Below, one piece after another: positions 9,646 through 18,773 of a DNA stretch of 64,000 nucleotides (positions within the stretch are counted from its first letter, which is position 1; every line of letters starts with the position of its first letter). Made by a program: the position numbers and the translations under genes. The notes beneath the pieces are model-generated. The model ran no database searches and was not told the origin of the DNA. It worked only from the letters and a program-made list of their open reading frames with translations. Source of the stretch: CAWACC01 sp964390695 (GTDB lineage Bacteria > Chlamydiota > Chlamydiia > Chlamydiales > Parachlamydiaceae); NCBI GenBank assembly GCA_964390695.1, contig CAYMKI010000001.1, positions 1-64,000 on the forward strand, given 5' to 3'.

Positions 9646-11487
9646 CTATATATTGCTATTTTGCTGAGCGTTCAAGGATTCCAAATCTTCATTGATCAAA
9701 TTTTGCATGATAAACTGCTTTCTTTCAGGAGTGTTTTTCCCCATGTAAAACGACAGCGTGGGTTTAATATCATGAAAACTATTGATCGACACAGGCAGCA
9801 GGCGTATATCTTTGCCAATGAATTGCTTAAATTCATTGGGGGAAATTTCACCCAATCCTTTGAAGCGAGTGACTTCCACGCCTTTTTTCAGTTGTTCTAT
9901 AGCCTTATCGCGTTCTGCTTCGCTATAACAATAGAGGGTTTTATCTTTATTGCGCACTTTAAACAACGGCGTTTCCAAAATGTGCAGATGGCCATTGATG
10001 ACTAAGCCTTCGAAATAAGTCAAAAAGAAGGTGATCAATAAATTGCGGATGTGCATACCGTCCACATCGGCATCGGTGGCCAAGACGACTTTTTGATAAC
10101 GCAACTGTTCGATATCATCTTCTATATTGAGAGCGCTCATCAGGTTGTACATTTCTTCATTTTTATACAACTGATCGAGTTTAAGCCCAAAAACGTTTAG
10201 AGGCTTACCCCTTAAGGAGAATACCGCCTGCGTCAGAGGATCTCTGGATGCGACAATGGACGCGCTAGCCGAATCTCCTTCGGTAAGAAATATCATGGTT
10301 TTGTCTGCATGTGCCGATTGATCTTGATAGTGATATTTGGAATCTCGCAGTTTGGGGATTTTAAAGGATATTTTCTTTTGCTTGTCTTTGGCTTCTTTTT
10401 TTACCGCTGACAATTCCTTGCGAAGCTTTTCATTAAAAACAACCCTTTCAATGATCTCATTGGCTGTAGCAGGGTTTTTATAAAGCAGCTCTACCACGGC
10501 GTCTTTCACTTCTTGCACCAAAGGCGCCCTAATATCAGTGTTACCGAGCTTGTTTTTGGTTTGCGATTCAAAGATGGGATCTTTGACCCTGATCAGCAAG
10601 GTGCCCACGATACCTTCGCGCACATCGACGCCTTGAAAGTTCTTCTTGGCAAATTCATTAACACCTTTAAGAATGCCTTCTCGAAAAGCGGAAAGATGAG
10701 TACCTCCGTCTGAAGTATACTGGCCATTGACAAAGGAAAAATAGCTTTCGCCATAACTTTGGGTATGCAAGAAAGCGAACTCCAGCTGTTTACCCCTATA
10801 ATGCAGTGGCTCATAAAGCTTATCTTCGGTCACTTCAGAGTTCAACAAATCCAGCAATCCATTCTTGGATTCGATGGCTTCGTCATTGTAGTAGATGGTT
10901 AAGCCCGTATTCAGATAAGCATAATGCCACATTCTCTTGAGAACATATTCCTTTTGATACCTGGCTTTTTTAAATATTTCCGCATCGGGAACAAATTCTA
11001 TATACGTTCCATTCAGTTCCTTAGTAGTTCCGCTCTTTTGATCTTTAAGCAGTCCCTGCTCAAACCTTGCTTCCATGTACTGACCATCGCGGTGGCTGCG
11101 CACTAAAAAATGGCTAGCCAAAGCATTCACAGCTTTGGTGCCCACGCCATTCAACCCGACAGAAAATTGGAACACGTCGTCATTATATTTTGCACCGGTG
11201 TTAATCTGGCTGACGCAATCGACAACTTTTCCTAAGGGTATCCCTCGCCCATAATCGCGCACGGAAACTTTAGAAGTCTCTTCATCGAGACTCACAATAA
11301 TTTTTTTTCCATGCTTCATGATAAATTCATCGATGCTATTATCGATGATCTCTTTTAGCAAAATATATATGCCATCATCAGGATGTCCGCCATCTCCCAG
11401 ACGGCCAATATACATGCCGGGACGCAAGCGTATGTGGGCCAACGCATCCAGAGTTTGCACTGTACTTTCATCGTATTGCTTCGCCAT
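9646..11487 (-). CDS. parE: Second GyrB/ParE-type topoisomerase ATPase subunit
   Basis: The GHKL ATPase part shows IRLRPGMYIGRLG, IIDNSIDEF, and the GVGTKAVNALA loop. The Toprim part shows LTEGDSASASIVASRDPLTQ, RGKPLNVFG and DADVDGMHIRNLL. The ATG at 11487 is preferred over an in-frame GTG two codons earlier because AGGTG lies just upstream and MAKQYDESTVQTL aligns with family starts. The product is 613 residues, compact as in ParE. It heads the parE-parC-recX operon. Together with the next gene it should form a heterotetramer that relaxes or decatenates DNA. Confidence 0.9.
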   Translation of the reverse strand: MAKQYDESTVQTLDALAHIRLRPGMYIGRLGDGGHPDDGIYILLKEIIDNSIDEFIMKHGKKIIVSLDEETSKVSVRDYGRGIPLGKVVDCVSQINTGAKYNDDVFQFSVGLNGVGTKAVNALASHFLVRSHRDGQYMEARFEQGLLKDQKSGTTKELNGTYIEFVPDAEIFKKARYQKEYVLKRMWHYAYLNTGLTIYYNDEAIESKNGLLDLLNSEVTEDKLYEPLHYRGKQLEFAFLHTQSYGESYFSFVNGQYTSDGGTHLSAFREGILKGVNEFAKKNFQGVDVREGIVGTLLIRVKDPIFESQTKNKLGNTDIRAPLVQEVKDAVVELLYKNPATANEIIERVVFNEKLRKELSAVKKEAKDKQKKISFKIPKLRDSKYHYQDQSAHADKTMIFLTEGDSASASIVASRDPLTQAVFSLRGKPLNVFGLKLDQLYKNEEMYNLMSALNIEDDIEQLRYQKVVLATDADVDGMHIRNLLITFFLTYFEGLVINGHLHILETPLFKVRNKDKTLYCYSEAERDKAIEQLKKGVEVTRFKGLGEISPNEFKQFIGKDIRLLPVSINSFHDIKPTLSFYMGKNTPERKQFIMQNLINEDLESLNAQQNSNI

Positions 11488-11622
11488 TATCACCTACTGA
11501 AATTAAAACGTAATTTACAAGGGAAAATATACCTCAATCTGGATATAAAGATCCACCTTCAAAATTATTTTTTTGTATCTATACCAGCTTTTGACTTCAT
11601 AAAGTCACATATACTCATTTAG

Positions 11623-12600
11623 TTATGTGTTAGAGGGATTAATGAGCAGTGATACATAGGCCGGGTTGAGCTTTTCACTCGCAAGATATTGCACTAAGTT
11701 CTGCCTAAAATCCGAGCCCGCAGTGATATTACCCTGAAATCGCTCTCTTATCATGTGCATCCAAATTGAATCGGGATTTAAGGTCTTCTCTAGAATCTTT
11801 GGCATCAACTTCTCTACCAAGCCCTTATTTTTCATCTCTTTGACTATTGTTTCCCACCGATCCATTGTGATAGCTCCCAAAGATTCAAAAAAAGAACGAA
11901 TATCTTCAGATTCCAAACAGGAAGCACATATATTATTCAAGCACAAGATCGCTTCTTTATGTTTAGATTGAAGCAGGTATTTCATAGCCAATGTGAATAA
12001 CCCCTTGGCTCCCTGAGCCGTAAAACGTATTTTTATTGCCACTTTATAGCTCTTCTCCAAATCGTCCATGCGCAGATGGTGTTTGAAAATATCTTCATAA
12101 GTTTGAATAATATACTTTTCAGCAATATGAAAGCCTTCCTTTTTTGTGTCCAAATTATTATTTTTTAGCACAGTAATGCCTTCTTGTTCGGCTTTTTGCA
12201 AAATATACTCGCGTAGGGTTTTCTGCATGATCTTTAAAGTATTTATATATTTCTGTGTATCTTTTTCGAAGCTTTGAAATCCCCTGAATATTTCTGAGTC
12301 CATCATTTTAAAGTGGGAAATATTCTGCATGAGGTTAGCAATGGCACAAAGCCTCTCTTGAGGAGTTTTTTGTTCGACAGGCAGTTCACAGATCTTGCCT
12401 TGATAGATTGCCCAGATGGCTTTCAATTGTTCCTTTGACATCTGTTTGGGTATGGTAAGTTGAAAACCTTCCGTCGTACCAATGATTTGAGTGTGATCTT
12501 TGGAATTATCCTCTTGTTTTCCCATACGGATCAAATAATTGCCTGAAGCAATGCTCTTAGATACTGTATCGAAACCATCGACCAAATTATGCAAAGACAT
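11623..12600 (-). CDS. Hypothetical helical protein
   Basis: A 325-residue protein I do not recognise. It is rich in Lys, Glu, Ile and Leu, predicted mostly alpha-helical, with no signal peptide and no membrane segment. Cysteines cluster in CLNNICASCLESED. Downstream of the recX operon's promoter end and divergent from malQ, it appears to be a single-gene unit. The AT-rich composition resembles the effector-like genes of this window, but no domain supports that. Confidence 0.65.
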   Translation of the reverse strand: MSLHNLVDGFDTVSKSIASGNYLIRMGKQEDNSKDHTQIIGTTEGFQLTIPKQMSKEQLKAIWAIYQGKICELPVEQKTPQERLCAIANLMQNISHFKMMDSEIFRGFQSFEKDTQKYINTLKIMQKTLREYILQKAEQEGITVLKNNNLDTKKEGFHIAEKYIIQTYEDIFKHHLRMDDLEKSYKVAIKIRFTAQGAKGLFTLAMKYLLQSKHKEAILCLNNICASCLESEDIRSFFESLGAITMDRWETIVKEMKNKGLVEKLMPKILEKTLNPDSIWMHMIRERFQGNITAGSDFRQNLVQYLASEKLNPAYVSLLINPSNT

Positions 12601-12700
12601 AATAGTGTCTCCTCATGTTAATATTCTGTTGCTATAATAAAAAAAAGTATATATCCGAAATAGGGTAGTTCTTCAATAACATTAACATTAATCAAATGGA

Positions 12701-14293
12701 ATGTTTATGCTCGCACATGCAAATCATCTACTAAAAACTGCCGCGGGTAGAGAGTGGAAAAGGATAGGCGTAAAACACCATCATGGCATCAACGTCCCCT
12801 TATTTGCTTTGCACTCGCAAACAAGCTGCGGCCTCGGAGAGTACTATGATTTGATTCCCTTGATTCGCTGGTGCAAACAAATAGGCTGGGATGTCATCCA
12901 GCTCTTACCTTTAAACGACAACGGCCCAGACACTAGCCCCTACTGTTCTTTATCGGCGAATGCCCTGAATCCCATGCATTTGACACTCTCTCAACTTCCT
13001 TATCTAGAGGCCATGCCCAACAGCGCAATGCGCCTTAAAGAACTCCAAAAGCTGAATGCAACTCAACGCATCGATTATCCCACCGTCTTTGCCGCCAGAC
13101 GAAATTTTCTAAAAGATTACTTTTCTTCGGTGGGAGAGCAGATTATATCTACCTATGACTATCTGCTTTTTCTCAGCCGATATCCTTGGATCGAAACCTA
13201 TGCGCTATTCAAAGCCATAAAATTCGACAGGCAGTGGCAGGGTTGGGAAAGCTGGCCGCCCGAAATCAAAAATGCCGGAGCCAAAGAGTATTTTACGCTG
13301 CTGCGTCAATTCAAAGACGAGGTGAATCTGCAAAAATGCCTGCAATACCTGTGCTTTCAACAAATGACCGAAGTCAAAAGCATCGCAGAACAGCACAATA
13401 TCCTTCTTAAAGGCGACATCCCCATCCTCATCAACAAGGAAAGCGCGGATGTGTGGCATCAAAGACGTTTTTTCCATCTGGATTACGTGGCGGGAGCGCC
13501 GCCGGACATGTATGCCCAGGAAGGGCAAAAATGGGGCTTTCCCTTATATAATTGGGATACACTGGAAAGCGACCACTACAACTGGTGGAAAGTGCGGCTG
13601 AATATCGCTAGCCATTTCTACCATGTCTACAGGATAGACCATATCGTCGGTTTTTTCAGAATTTGGGGCATCGCACAAGACCAACCGGCGAAAACCGGCC
13701 GCTTTTATCCCTCGGATACTTCCTTATGGATACCGCAAGGAAAAAAAATCCTGGAGATGATGCTGGAAAACTGCCTGATGCTGCCGATAGGCGAAGACCT
13801 CGGAACCGTACCTCCGGAGGTACGGTTATGCCTCAAAGATCTGGGCATCAGCGGCACCAAGGTGATGCGTTGGGAACGAAACTGGGAAACAGATAAAAGC
13901 TATATCCCTCTGGATCAATACATTCCCGAAAGCATGACGACCGTTTCCACCCATGATTCGGAAACTCTGAAGCTTTGGTGGAAAAACCATCCCGAAGATG
14001 TGCAGGAATTCTGTAAATTTAAAGGCTGGAAAATGACGCCGGAATTAAATAGCGAAAATCATGAGGAAATCCTGCGGGACAGCCACCACACCGGCAGCCT
14101 CTTTCACATCAACCTTCTCAACGAGTACTTAGCCCTGATCCCCGGAATGACTTGGCCCAAAGAGGAAGATGAACGTATCAATATCCCGGGCCTCATATCC
14201 GAATTTAATTGGTCTTATCGTTTTAAACCCAGCCTTGAAGAAATCACTTCGAATGAAGCCTTAGGACAAAAACTGCAAAATATCATCCGGTAA
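12701..14293 (+). CDS. malQ: 4-alpha-glucanotransferase (amylomaltase)
   Basis: A 530-residue GH77 enzyme that transfers alpha-1,4-glucan segments, serving glycogen and maltodextrin metabolism in the cytoplasm. Family signatures in order: PLFALHSQTSCGLGEYYDL, WDVIQLLPLNDNGPDTSPY, GDIPILI, VYRIDHIVGFFRIW (nucleophile region), GEDLGTVPPEVR (acid/base) and STHDSETLKLWW (transition-state aspartate). Chlamydiae keep a small glycogen pathway including MalQ. ATG at 12701 is used; ATG at 12707 is an equal alternative. A block of eight A followed by GTATATAT lies at 12639-12654, a possible promoter element. Base composition is GC-richer than the flanking unknown genes. Confidence 0.92.
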   Translation: MFMLAHANHLLKTAAGREWKRIGVKHHHGINVPLFALHSQTSCGLGEYYDLIPLIRWCKQIGWDVIQLLPLNDNGPDTSPYCSLSANALNPMHLTLSQLPYLEAMPNSAMRLKELQKLNATQRIDYPTVFAARRNFLKDYFSSVGEQIISTYDYLLFLSRYPWIETYALFKAIKFDRQWQGWESWPPEIKNAGAKEYFTLLRQFKDEVNLQKCLQYLCFQQMTEVKSIAEQHNILLKGDIPILINKESADVWHQRRFFHLDYVAGAPPDMYAQEGQKWGFPLYNWDTLESDHYNWWKVRLNIASHFYHVYRIDHIVGFFRIWGIAQDQPAKTGRFYPSDTSLWIPQGKKILEMMLENCLMLPIGEDLGTVPPEVRLCLKDLGISGTKVMRWERNWETDKSYIPLDQYIPESMTTVSTHDSETLKLWWKNHPEDVQEFCKFKGWKMTPELNSENHEEILRDSHHTGSLFHINLLNEYLALIPGMTWPKEEDERINIPGLISEFNWSYRFKPSLEEITSNEALGQKLQNIIR

Positions 14294-14406
14294 AGTTGGG
14301 TTTCAAATACCTCTCCTTCGTCGAGGTATCTGAACTGTTAGGTTTAAAATACTGTAAAAAGCTGCCTTGAGCTTCCAAATGATCCTTTTGTCCATTGAGC
14401 TTCTCA

Positions 14407-15108
14407 CTATTTTGGTTTGTGAGTTGTTAACCATTCTTGAATTTCAGCTTTCAATTTCTCATCGGGCTTGCAAGCCGATAATTCATAGATTATACGAGTC
14501 TGCGGATCAATAAACTTTCCCGTGTCTTTATTGGTGATGCGCTCTAAAGTCCTGTAATCATAGACATGGTCCTGATGGTTTAGGGGGGTGCGATAAGGAT
14601 TTTTCATGACTTCGAAATAGATGGGATCCAAGAAATTTTCTGGGGGCTCTTCTTCAATTAATTCCTTCACATAATTTGCAGAACCCATTATCCCACGAAT
14701 AATTGTGCCAACAGAACCGCCATTTTCACAGATGACAATGCCTCCTGGGATTTCAAAAGTGACCTCCTGGATGTGGCCACCATTCACAATGACAATTTGA
14801 GGTCTTTGGGTTGCGCTCACTTCAGATTTCGTAGGAAGCTCATTATGTTTGGCTTTTTCGACAATACTTAACACTTGCTGCAAATTTTGAACTTTAGATA
14901 GGGTTTTTTGTTCAAAGCTTAAGCCGGCCACATGTATTCTTCCATTCATATTGCACATGTCATTTGAGGTGACTTTAACTTTTCCTCCATCAAAACTAGA
15001 ACAACATGTAATTCCTGTATTCTTAGAACGAAAATCAAGGCGTTGACCATACAGATTTGTTAGCGCTTCTTCTGAAGGGAGTGTGTAAAAACTAGAACTC
15101 AGATCCAT
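14407..15108 (-). CDS. U-box domain protein, candidate ubiquitin-ligase effector
   Basis: A 233-residue protein. The C-terminal 75 residues (about 157-228) fit the U-box fold: NFLDPIYFEVMKNPYRTPL, then HVYDYRTLERI, FIDPQTR and a final LKAEIQEWL helix, the same order as in eukaryotic U-box E3 ligases (loop, strand, DP-x-TR, closing helix). U-boxes recruit E2 enzymes without metal. The N-terminal 150 residues are unknown and contain a Gly/Ile-rich stretch (IPGGIVICENGGSVG). There is no signal peptide. It is a single gene divergent from the transglutaminase gene. An E3-type effector role is inferred; the domain itself is well supported by pattern. Confidence 0.75.
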   Translation of the reverse strand: MDLSSSFYTLPSEEALTNLYGQRLDFRSKNTGITCCSSFDGGKVKVTSNDMCNMNGRIHVAGLSFEQKTLSKVQNLQQVLSIVEKAKHNELPTKSEVSATQRPQIVIVNGGHIQEVTFEIPGGIVICENGGSVGTIIRGIMGSANYVKELIEEEPPENFLDPIYFEVMKNPYRTPLNHQDHVYDYRTLERITNKDTGKFIDPQTRIIYELSACKPDEKLKAEIQEWLTTHKPK

Positions 15109-15603
15109 ATGTAAATTCCTCTATTTTGGATGTTAAATTTACTCGATGTATGCACACTATGTTTGAACGAAACAGGAACGCATAGAAACGCTAATAATTT
15201 TTTTATTATAAAGGTATATATATATGTCCACAGCTACATAAAGAAACAGTGTAGACTCTAAAATGCAGGCTTGAAAAAGCCTGCATTTTACAGCCGAGAT
15301 CTAGCGGAGCAAGGCCTGGGTTACAATGAAATAAAAGATTGAGTCCTGGAAAGGACGACATGAATTAATTCCAAAGGGCTGTAACATTAAGGCTTTTCAA
15401 GCCTGTACCTTATCGTGCCTGCTCTTAATTTAAAAACTTTAAATACCTAAGTATAACATTTCTATAATCTTCTCGAGTTAATAATAAATTAAAAAACTAT
15501 TTATTAAAAAAGCTTAACACCATATATTTAAGCGATTACACAACTATCTAGTTTCAGAATAAATATCTTGAATTTAATCAGGTGATGACTTTTAATTTAT
15601 TTT
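15109..15603. other. 495-bp divergent intergenic region
   Basis: It separates the U-box gene and the transglutaminase gene, so both promoters must lie here. It contains a hairpin cluster at 15259-15404 and a very AT-rich part (15420-15600). A TATATATATA run lies at about 15217. No coding frame or tRNA was found. Confidence 0.6.
15259..15404. repeat. Cluster of three hairpins, probable dispersed repeat
   Basis: A perfect 13-bp stem with a 6-nt loop lies at 15259-15290 (arms TAAAATGCAGGCT and its complement). A GTCCT/AGGAC stem lies at 15343-15356, and an AGGCTT/AAGCCT stem at 15390-15404. The third hairpin is an inverted version of the inner part of the first. The first hairpin could stop transcription, but it lies upstream of both neighbours, so a repeat-element origin is more likely. 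Confidence 0.6.
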
Positions 15604-17148
15604 ATGGTCATACGCATTATATTTTTTATATCTTGCCTGTTTTTTGGGGGTATTAACCCAGTGATATCGCAACCTTCTTCCCAAAAACTGCGCGCCTTAT
15701 ACAATAGCCTCGACGAAAAATCCGCGGCGCAACACCTCGCTTTCTATCGGCTTTACGGAGAAACGCCCGAGGGGCAAAAAGCCCTGCAGCACGCTTGGCT
15801 TTTATTAACTGAAACCCCGTCCAGCTTAAATGCCGAGCTAAAATTGTTTCCGGATTTTGATCTCTCGATCGATGCCATCATGAGCCTGGTCCATCGGCAA
15901 CCCAGCGCGCCTCTACCCGATCTCTCTGAAGCTCAACTGCGAATGATCGAAACCTTGGGGCAAACCCTTTTAAATCGAAAATTGAAAGGCTATGGTATCC
16001 AGAATGAACAATATCTTATCCACCTCCCTCCCGAAGACATCGACCTAGCTAGAGGCTTATTGCTATCACAGTGGGGAAATGCTGACCTCGTAAAGATAAG
16101 AAGTTATGAAGCTGTGTTAGATTTAATCGCCTTGCAAATACGCGCTAAATTCGCACCTGGAGCTACGGCCGAAGATAAAATCCGCAGCATCAATGCCTTC
16201 ATCTTTGAAGAAATGAAATTCAAATTTCCACCGCATTCCTTATATGCCAAAGATATTGACGTCTATACCTTTTTGCCTTCCGTGCTCGATTCGCGACGAG
16301 GCGTCTGCTTGGGAGTTTCCATATTGTACTTATGCATCGCCCAACGCCTAGGCATAACCCTGGAAATGGTGACTCCGCCCGGGCATATCTACATCCGCTA
16401 CCATGAAGGCGATAAGCTTATCAATATCGAAACCACAGCCCGCGGCATCCACTTGGACTCCGAAGAGTATCTTGGAGTGAATACGCGTTCGCTGCAAATG
16501 AGAAACATCAAAGAAGTCATCGGTCTTGCCCATTTTAATGAAGCCTCGGTGCATTGGCAGCAGCAAGACTTTGCAAAAGCCCTGCAAAGTTACCAAAAAG
16601 CCGCCCTTTACTTACCCGAAGATCAACTGCTCACAGAGCTAACCGCCTATACACACCTGATCCTAGGCGATGAAGAGAAAGGCAGCTCTATGTTGAAAAC
16701 TGTGCAGCATCATCTTCCCGATTATGCCGTTTCCAAAAGCAGCCTAGCCGAAGACTATCTGACAGGCGCAACCGATGGCCCAAGCATTAAAACCGTCTTT
16801 ATGCATGTTGATGAAACCCGACAATCCATCTTAAAGAAAAAATCCGCCCTGGAAGAAGTGCTGCATCAACACCCAAAGTTTCGGGAGGGGCTGCTCAGCT
16901 TAGCCATCTGCTGGCTGCAGCTTCATCGTTCCGGAGAGGCTTTGGAGATTTTACAGCGATACCACGAATTAGATAATCAAAATGCAGAGGTAGAATACTA
17001 TTTGACGATTTTAAATGCCGAAAGAGAAAACCTCCCTCAAGCTTGGAAGCATCTGCATCAAACCGAAAAGCTGCTACAACAGCGCGAATATACTTCCAAA
17101 ACTCTTGTGAAGCTACGCAAGTCCTTAACCTCCCTCTGCAAGGAATAA
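15604..17148 (+). CDS. Exported transglutaminase-like (SirB1-type) protein with TPR repeats
   Basis: A 514-residue protein. Residues 1-22 form a hydrophobic signal peptide (IIFFISCLFFGGI), so it is probably exported or a lipoprotein. A transglutaminase-like domain follows: C235 in DSRRGVCLGVSILY, H261 in TPPGHIYIRY, and an acidic partner in INIETTARG. From about 310 onward TPR-like helical pairs appear (AKALQSYQKAALYLPED, GEALEILQRYHELDNQNAEV). Similar TPR/transglutaminase proteins occur across chlamydiae. It may act as a peptidase or a scaffold at the envelope; the substrate is unknown. nlpC follows by 56 bp on the same strand, so co-transcription is likely. Confidence 0.8.
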   Translation: MVIRIIFFISCLFFGGINPVISQPSSQKLRALYNSLDEKSAAQHLAFYRLYGETPEGQKALQHAWLLLTETPSSLNAELKLFPDFDLSIDAIMSLVHRQPSAPLPDLSEAQLRMIETLGQTLLNRKLKGYGIQNEQYLIHLPPEDIDLARGLLLSQWGNADLVKIRSYEAVLDLIALQIRAKFAPGATAEDKIRSINAFIFEEMKFKFPPHSLYAKDIDVYTFLPSVLDSRRGVCLGVSILYLCIAQRLGITLEMVTPPGHIYIRYHEGDKLINIETTARGIHLDSEEYLGVNTRSLQMRNIKEVIGLAHFNEASVHWQQQDFAKALQSYQKAALYLPEDQLLTELTAYTHLILGDEEKGSSMLKTVQHHLPDYAVSKSSLAEDYLTGATDGPSIKTVFMHVDETRQSILKKKSALEEVLHQHPKFREGLLSLAICWLQLHRSGEALEILQRYHELDNQNAEVEYYLTILNAERENLPQAWKHLHQTEKLLQQREYTSKTLVKLRKSLTSLCKE

Positions 17149-17204
17149 GCGGAAATTTTACCTTGAAAAAATTCCATGTTTGATTTAGCCTCCAAGTTTC
17201 GGCT

Positions 17205-18014
17205 ATGAAAAATTACATCTATACTCATATTCCCGTCTTAACTATGAGAGAAACCCCAAGCCTGCATTCAAAGGTGGTTTCACAATCTCTCCTGTCTGAA
17301 CAGGTCGAAATTCTCGACATACACCAAGACCGCTCCTATATAATGACTCCGGATAACTATACTGGCTGGGTGGATAGCAACGCTCTCGTCCGACTTGATA
17401 GACCCTTTCAAGTAGACCTTAAAACCTCAAGAATCTCCTCGCATATCTACCGGGAGGCTGATACTGAATATGGTCCCGCCTTTACACTGCCTTATGGTTG
17501 TCAGTTAGCATCTGTAGATAGTTCAGATGCGCGTTGGATTCAAGTATCCATCCCCTCAGGAGAAAAGTTGTATATCCAAAGAGGAGACGTCTCGCCGCAA
17601 ACTCCCCTAACCGCTCCATCTGAACTTATCCCTTTTGCCCATCGTTTTCTTGGATTGCCCTATACATGGGGCGGACGCTCCAGCTTTGGATTCGATTGCT
17701 CAGGATTTGTGCAAATGCTGTATGCTCAATTAGGAATGCTTTTAAAACGGGATGCTAGGCTGCAAATCCTTGATGAACGCTTCCAAACTGTTCTCATGGA
17801 TGCTCTTAAAGCCGGCGATCTGCTGTTTTTTGGAAAATCCGAAGCCGTTATATCCCACGTAGGAATGTGTTTAGATGAACAGAGATTCATCCACGCCACT
17901 TCAAGGGAATTGCAACCTTGGATCAGGATCAGCCATATCACGGATGCGGAATGGAGCGGACACCCCACCTGCTACTATCCTTACCGCATAGCCAAACGTA
18001 CAATAATGTTCTAA
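17205..18014 (+). CDS. NlpC/P60 family cysteine hydrolase with SH3-like N-terminus
   Basis: A 269-residue protein. Residues 1-65 and about 75-130 resemble bacterial SH3 modules (RETPSLHSKVVSQ, GWVDSNALV). The catalytic NlpC/P60 domain has C165 in FDCSGFVQML, H218 in VISHVGMCLD and H230 in RFIHATS. Such enzymes cut peptidoglycan stem peptides; in chlamydiae they act on the thin, division-linked peptidoglycan. No signal peptide is visible, which is unusual for a wall enzyme and suggests another export path or an upstream start I cannot see. cobO-type adenosyltransferase follows after 25 bp, apparently in the same operon. Confidence 0.88.
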   Translation: MKNYIYTHIPVLTMRETPSLHSKVVSQSLLSEQVEILDIHQDRSYIMTPDNYTGWVDSNALVRLDRPFQVDLKTSRISSHIYREADTEYGPAFTLPYGCQLASVDSSDARWIQVSIPSGEKLYIQRGDVSPQTPLTAPSELIPFAHRFLGLPYTWGGRSSFGFDCSGFVQMLYAQLGMLLKRDARLQILDERFQTVLMDALKAGDLLFFGKSEAVISHVGMCLDEQRFIHATSRELQPWIRISHITDAEWSGHPTCYYPYRIAKRTIMF

Positions 18015-18039
18015 CTTTATAATCAATAGGAGCTAAACG

Positions 18040-18630
18040 ATGAAAATCTATACAAAAACCGGAGATAAAGGGGAAACTTCCCTATTTACCGGTCAAAGAG
18101 TGCCCAAAAACGATCCTTTTATGGAAGCTCTTGGCACAGTAGACGAATGCAACTCAGCTATCGGTGCAGCCTTGGCTTTGCTGCCTTCCCAAGGACCTTT
18201 TGAATATGTGAAGGAACAGTTGATGCTGATTCAACATACACTTTTCGACCTTGGGGCAGCCTTAGCCACTCCCCTCACTACTGCGGCCACAGCAAAAATC
18301 AACAAAACCCGCTTTGATCACGAGGGCGTAGAACTATTGGAAAAGTGGATGGACCACTGGAACGAGCACCTACCGAAGCTGCACGCCTTCATTTTGCCCG
18401 GAGGCCATCCTAGTGGAGCTATGCTGCACTTAGCCCGCAGCATATGCAGGAGAGCTGAAAGGACCGTATTGCCCATTTATAAAGCCGGAGACGCCTCTGA
18501 TAATGTCTTGGTATACCTGAACCGTCTATCCGACTATCTGTTTATCATTTCCAGATACGTCAACCATTTATCCTATACCCCTGAAGCAAAATGGGAGCAA
18601 CATAAGCACGACCTGTCTATAAACAATTAA
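18040..18630 (+). CDS. Cob(I)alamin adenosyltransferase, PduO type
   Basis: A 196-residue enzyme converting cob(I)alamin and ATP to adenosylcobalamin. It shows the PduO N-terminal signature MKIYTKTGDKGETSLFTG, then VDECNSAIGAALAL, RSICRRAERTV and NRLSDYLFIISRYVNH. AGGAG lies 8 nt upstream of the ATG. No B12-dependent enzyme is in this window, so the client (for example a mutase or ribonucleotide reductase) must lie elsewhere. It is the third gene of a same-strand run with the transglutaminase and NlpC genes, though their functions are unrelated. Confidence 0.92.
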   Translation: MKIYTKTGDKGETSLFTGQRVPKNDPFMEALGTVDECNSAIGAALALLPSQGPFEYVKEQLMLIQHTLFDLGAALATPLTTAATAKINKTRFDHEGVELLEKWMDHWNEHLPKLHAFILPGGHPSGAMLHLARSICRRAERTVLPIYKAGDASDNVLVYLNRLSDYLFIISRYVNHLSYTPEAKWEQHKHDLSINN

Positions 18631-18773
18631 TCCGGAGGCGGGGGAGGACACATCTGCACATGCTAGGCTGTTGCTGGGGTGTCGCCCTTTCCTGCCTCAA
18701 CGTCAACAACAACTATGACAATGCCAACGATCTTGAGTCTATTAGTTTACGCTTTAAGAAAGAGTCAGAATTT

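Noticed and set aside
13205..13528. Minus-strand 107-codon gene
   Set aside because: Antisense to malQ with no independent support.
14311..14331. Terminator after malQ (ATACCTC/GAGGTAT)
   Set aside because: A 7-bp stem with no T-run; too weak to list as a feature.
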